Shown piece by piece: positions 60,476 through 64,000 of a stretch of DNA of 64,000 nt (the stretch's first letter is position 1; the number at the start of each line of letters is the position of its first letter). This stretch comes from Isoetes taiwanensis (Eukaryota; Streptophyta; Lycopodiopsida; Isoetales; Isoetaceae). Position numbers and translations under genes: made by a program. The notes below the pieces were generated by a model that worked only from the letters and a program-made list of their open reading frames with translations, was not told the DNA's origin and searched no databases. The stretch lies in contig JAJEKV010000101.1 of assembly GCA_021234155.1 (NCBI GenBank), positions 2,523,089 to 2,587,088 on the forward strand, written 5' to 3'.

Positions 60476-62470
60476 TAGCTTGTAACACTAGCAAGTGCAA
60501 ATTTTTGTTTTATACATCTACTTTGGCGGAGACCATGTATCTTTGCCAAAAACTTTTATAATAAAATGGCCCGAGAACACATGTTACGAAGGTCTCGAGA
60601 ATTCTTTTCTTCACATGAAAATGTATATAAAAGTAGCTCTCATGGCTCTTCAAACTGGGAAGGTTTAAAGAACATTCTGACCTAGATGGACAACAAGCAT
60701 TTAGTAGAAATTTTATGTTTTTCGGTGCCAAAGGTATCTTAATAAGTGACGTCTGTTCTATAGCATGCATCTGCTGCAACTTCTTCTATACCATGATATA
60801 GCTCTGGCATTTGTAACATCAGATTGGATGCAAAACGGTATGGGTGGATATTCTTACCAGGATTTTGTTATACCAGCTTGAGCATGTAAATCGGTCCCGA
60901 TCTTTGCAAGTTAAAGACAAGCATTGAAGCGTGGAAGAAGATAGGTATACCAGACAAAATATCAAAATTGTCCCTTTGGATGGAATGATATATTTCTTTG
61001 ACCGCACACATAAATAAATTGGAATTACCAATATGTTTTCTTCTATGACTTCTCAGTCTTAGACAAGTTCTTTGTTAACAAATAATTGAATTCTAATAGA
61101 GGTCCACGTATACACGTCACAATCCCAACTATCTATCAACATTTGATATGTCTCAAATTGATACTCCCGGTCCATGTATACTCTTTGCAACTCTTGACAT
61201 CTTTGAATGGAGGGATGTCGAGATATTTAAAAGTGGGCCTTCCTTGAGCATTCATAATATTACCTATATTCACGTCGCTTCTGCATGGTAAGAAATGTGA
61301 GGCACAAACTAATGTCAGGTTAAGCACAGATTAAAGTAGCCCAGATTGGAGCAACTAAAGGAATGCGGCCAAGTAATGCAAAAAGCTCATAACTTATACA
61401 CGGACAAAAGCAATAAAAAATGGAATTAAGTTGAGAAACCATTATAAAGTGTAATAGTAAGAGAGCATATTTTGAGAAATTTTATAAAGAATAAGTATGC
61501 ATGAAATCATATCATGCCTTATAACATAGCAAAGTTCCTCCATGGCATAATCTTAAACAAAAAGATTAACCTTATAATGTTTTTATTACGTGCACTATTA
61601 AACTATATGCATGTTTAAGATATATGAGCAAAATCATGTTGTAGTATTTTTCATTTTCTGGTTTGCACACCAAACAATTCTCTAACATGATTTTGCATGT
61701 TTAAGATATATGAGCAAAATCATGTTGTAGTATTTTCATTTTACGGTTTGGCATAGGAGAGTTTGGCCCATATTTAAACACTGCCTAGATACTATCTATG
61801 CAGATGCAAAATGGCCTTACGGAACTGCAAACAGGTTAGGCCATGATAAGAATTGCATAGGATACAATCTAATATCAAAATTAATATATTTAGTGCAACA
61901 AACTGATCGATCTTAATATTTTAAAACTTTGAAAGTTGTATTTAAGCTTCAAGCATAATAAATAAACATTTTAAAGGAACAATTTCAAACTTTAATTTAT
62001 AAGATAAGATGAATTTTTACAAGGAAAGCCCATTCTTTCTAATGACCATAACTTCATTAAGTTTTGAAATTAATCCAATGAAAAGCCGAGCAACGCTGGG
62101 CACTTTTTCTAGTAGAATATAAGAAGTAAATTGTTACTCCTAGGCAAGCAACGTGATTACGATTTCTTTGCCATATGTTTGATATCGCCAAGTTCTAAAC
62201 AACCACATTGGCTTGAAGAAAATGCTAGAAACAAAAACATAGATTCATGATTTATAGATTCATGATTCATAGATTCTCGGGTCACGGAGGGCAACCCTCC
62301 GTGCGCAGCACCTTGTTTTCATAGTTTTTTGGAAACGAAAAGTCACATGTCTACAAATTGATATCTCACATCTCTTGAGATAGACCCGCCAAGTTGAACT
62401 TTTCCACAAAATTTGGGGTCTTATCCCTGGATGAATGAATCAAACTCTTGTTGCACATGTGGTTGGTTGG
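60476..62470. other. Intergenic, minor repeats
   Basis: No gene. A direct repeat TGCATGTTTAAGATATATGA ... GTAGTATTTT occurs at 61608-61665 and 61694-61750. Three short ATAGATTCATGATT repeats at 62238-62276 precede a perfect hairpin at 62283-62303. Confidence 0.45.
62283..62303. other. Perfect GC-rich hairpin
   Basis: Arms CACGGAGGG and CCCTCCGTG with loop CAA. It could be a terminator-like or foldback sequence, but no transcript is evident. Confidence 0.7.
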
Positions 62471-62590
62471 AGAATAGAATAGAACAGAATTAAATTGAAT
62501 TTAATCATCCACAAGACCAGATGGACTATAAGACCTAAATAACAAAGAATAGCCGATCTATTACTATACAGGATTAACCGAAATCTAGGC
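62471..62590 (-). mobile_element. LINE 3' end, short remnant
   Basis: AGAATAGAATAGAACAG tail followed by TTTAATCATCCACAAGACCA and a degenerate family 3' signature. It directly precedes the plus-strand LINE. Confidence 0.55.
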
Positions 62591-62667
62591 GTCTACTTGG
62601 GCGCTAAACCTGAGCACCGAAACTGGTACAGTGAACAGATCGTCAGCCATTACCGAAACTGTGAACA

Positions 62668-63285
62668 GTGATGAGAGAGGAAATGCAGGCAGTGGGAGAA
62701 GAAATGAAAAATTTGAAGCAGGGTGTCCATGAAGTAAAGTGTATTGTGGAAGATATCCACGAGAACCAAGAGAAAAACCAAGAGGATGAAGGTTCTGAAG
62801 AATGGATTCAGGAACAAATGGTGACCAAGATTACTTCCAACATTGAAGCACAGGTGCAGAATTTATCTGCACAAGAGCAAGAAAGAATTGCGGAACATGA
62901 TGAGCGGACAGCCAGAGCAAGGAATTTGATAATAGCTGGCATAGAAGAAGATGATGAAGAAAGAATATCTGATGTGGTGGATGTTTTCTTCAAGAACACC
63001 ATGCACTTATCGGATCCAGGAGTGATACATTGTCGCCGCATTGGAAAGAAGAATGAAGGCAAGATACATCCAATCTTAATCAAATTCACAGATGTAGATG
63101 CACGAAATAGAGTTACTCAGCATAGAAGCCACTTGAAAGGTAAAAAAATCTGGTTGAATGATGACCTGACAATGGTACAGCAAAAGGAAAGAAAGCAAAT
63201 GCTCAATGAGATGAAACGATTAAGGGATGAAGGCAAACAGGCATACATTGTCAACAACAAGCTAGTGATTCGCAACAAGGCATAG
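62668..63285 (+). CDS. LINE ORF1 RNA-binding protein
   Basis: 205 residues, intact. An N-terminal coiled coil (EEMQAVGEEMKNLKQGVHEV, then acidic heptads to about residue 75) is followed by an RRM-like Transposase_22-type domain: RARNLIIAGIEEDDEERISD, VIHCRRIGKKNEG and HPILIKF, then GKKIWLNDDLTMVQQKERKQ. This is the architecture of L1-like ORF1 nucleic-acid chaperones, which coat the element RNA. It ends at TAG 63283-63285; the next domain continues in the same frame directly after this stop. Confidence 0.85.
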   Translation: MMREEMQAVGEEMKNLKQGVHEVKCIVEDIHENQEKNQEDEGSEEWIQEQMVTKITSNIEAQVQNLSAQEQERIAEHDERTARARNLIIAGIEEDDEERISDVVDVFFKNTMHLSDPGVIHCRRIGKKNEGKIHPILIKFTDVDARNRVTQHRSHLKGKKIWLNDDLTMVQQKERKQMLNEMKRLRDEGKQAYIVNNKLVIRNKA

Positions 63286-64000
63286 GAATTTCAGATCCTC
63301 AGGCTTCTAATCTGGAACATACATGGATTAAATGAGGAAAAAATTTTAAGGAGCTTAACTCTCTTCCAAGAGTATGATATAGTGGCTTTTACGGAAACAT
63401 GGAAACATGAATTCAGTAGGGTGATTGAAATTCCAGGATTTGATCTGCTTGATTCTGCCTAGAATATGCGTGGTCAGAGCCAACGTGGTTGGAGTGGTAT
63501 AGCATGCTTTGTACGGAAAGGTTTGAAAAATCTTGTTACCATTATAAAGAAAGATAACTTTTCTCAGTTTATTTGGCTGCATTTAAATTCTGGTCATAAA
63601 GATATCTATGTAGCTGTGGTATATTTTGCGCCGCTAGATCCCCTTGCATCCATATATAATCACCCAGATTTGAGTCCTGATGATCCGTTGGAGAATCTTG
63701 CTAATGATATATCCCTTTATAGGCATAAAGGGCTTGTATATCTGACATGGGATTTTAACGCACGGCTTTCCAACAAACAAGCAACTTTGTTGTCAGGAGA
63801 AAAGAATGCTCTTTGGCTCCAGGAACAGGATGAGCATGCAGTGTGGCCAAGGCAAACAATGGATTATGTGCAGAACAAAATGGATGAGCATGTTATTTCT
63901 CTATGCAAGTCTATTAACATGGTAAGCTGCAATGGCATAGCCAGCTTTCCTCATTTCATGGGCTTTACTTGCTTTCAGCCGAATGGTAAAAGTTCAGTGG
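63286..64000 (+). pseudogene. LINE ORF2 start: APE-type endonuclease, partial
   Basis: In the same frame as ORF1 beyond the TAG: LRLLIWNIHGLNEEKI (Asn of the active site), YDIVAFTETWKHEF (catalytic Glu), then an in-frame TAG at 63460-63462, then GWSGIACFVRKG, YVAVVYFAP, LVYLTWDFNARLSN (GDFNAR-type motif, Gly replaced by Trp) and VSCNGIASFPHFMGFTCFQP. Cuts target DNA for reverse transcription. Truncated by the window. The single stop and the altered GDFN suggest recent inactivation. Confidence 0.85.

Larger units (their letters stand above)
62591..64000 (+). mobile_element. LINE, 5' part, cut by window end
   Basis: Plus-strand LINE with intact ORF1 followed by endonuclease; reverse transcriptase must lie beyond the window. 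It shows less decay than the 31.7-36.3-kb copy (one extra stop in about 1.3 kb of coding sequence). Confidence 0.8.

Overview
This looks like nuclear DNA of a land plant. The evidence is a long gene interrupted by GT-AG introns, a plant-type phage-like organellar RNA polymerase, a plant CML-class calmodulin-like protein, Copia elements primed by initiator-Met tRNA (TGGTATCAGAGC), and very low gene density. The many LINEs with microsatellite tails and the density of Copia remnants would fit a large repeat-rich genome such as a fern or other seed-free plant, but I cannot fix the taxon from sequence alone.

Two host genes look intact. On the minus strand at 11533-19707 is a complete RPOT-type RNA polymerase gene. 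Nineteen exons join without a frame break into a 1002-residue protein with all catalytic motifs; intron 8 carries a truncated antisense Copia element. On the minus strand at 56345-56839 is an intronless four-EF-hand CML. A third host-derived locus, plus strand about 59570-60470, is a decayed C2/GRAM-domain protein gene.

The rest is mobile-element sediment. 1.4-9.0 kb: two direct copies of one segment, each with private insertions (a LINE end in one; a MITE and a 2.25-kb poly(A) element with only an ORF1-like gene in the other). 9.1-9.5 kb: a roughly 59-bp minisatellite of palindromes. 11.5-19.8 kb: RPOT. 21.3-29.3 kb: coiled-coil gag-like retroelement, split by a 5.2-kb CACTA-like element that has itself collected LINE pieces. 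29.3-30.4 kb: Copia fragment. 31.7-36.3 kb: near full-length decayed LINE lying between two (CT)n tracts. 41.6-43.9 kb: two gag remnants flanking a (GATA)44 tract. 44.7-53.9 kb: complete minus-strand Copia element with matching 5-bp target duplications, containing a Mutator-like insertion with a 9-bp duplication and a gag-only LTR element with a 5-bp duplication. 54-62 kb: LINE tails, the CML, the C2/GRAM pseudogene and minor repeats. 62.6 kb to the end: a younger LINE with intact ORF1 and a nearly open endonuclease.

RPOT and CML are unrelated neighbours; I see no operon-like or pathway link. The informative relationships are among the transposons: duplicated empty sites, target-site duplications and interrupted reading frames allow the order of insertions to be read.
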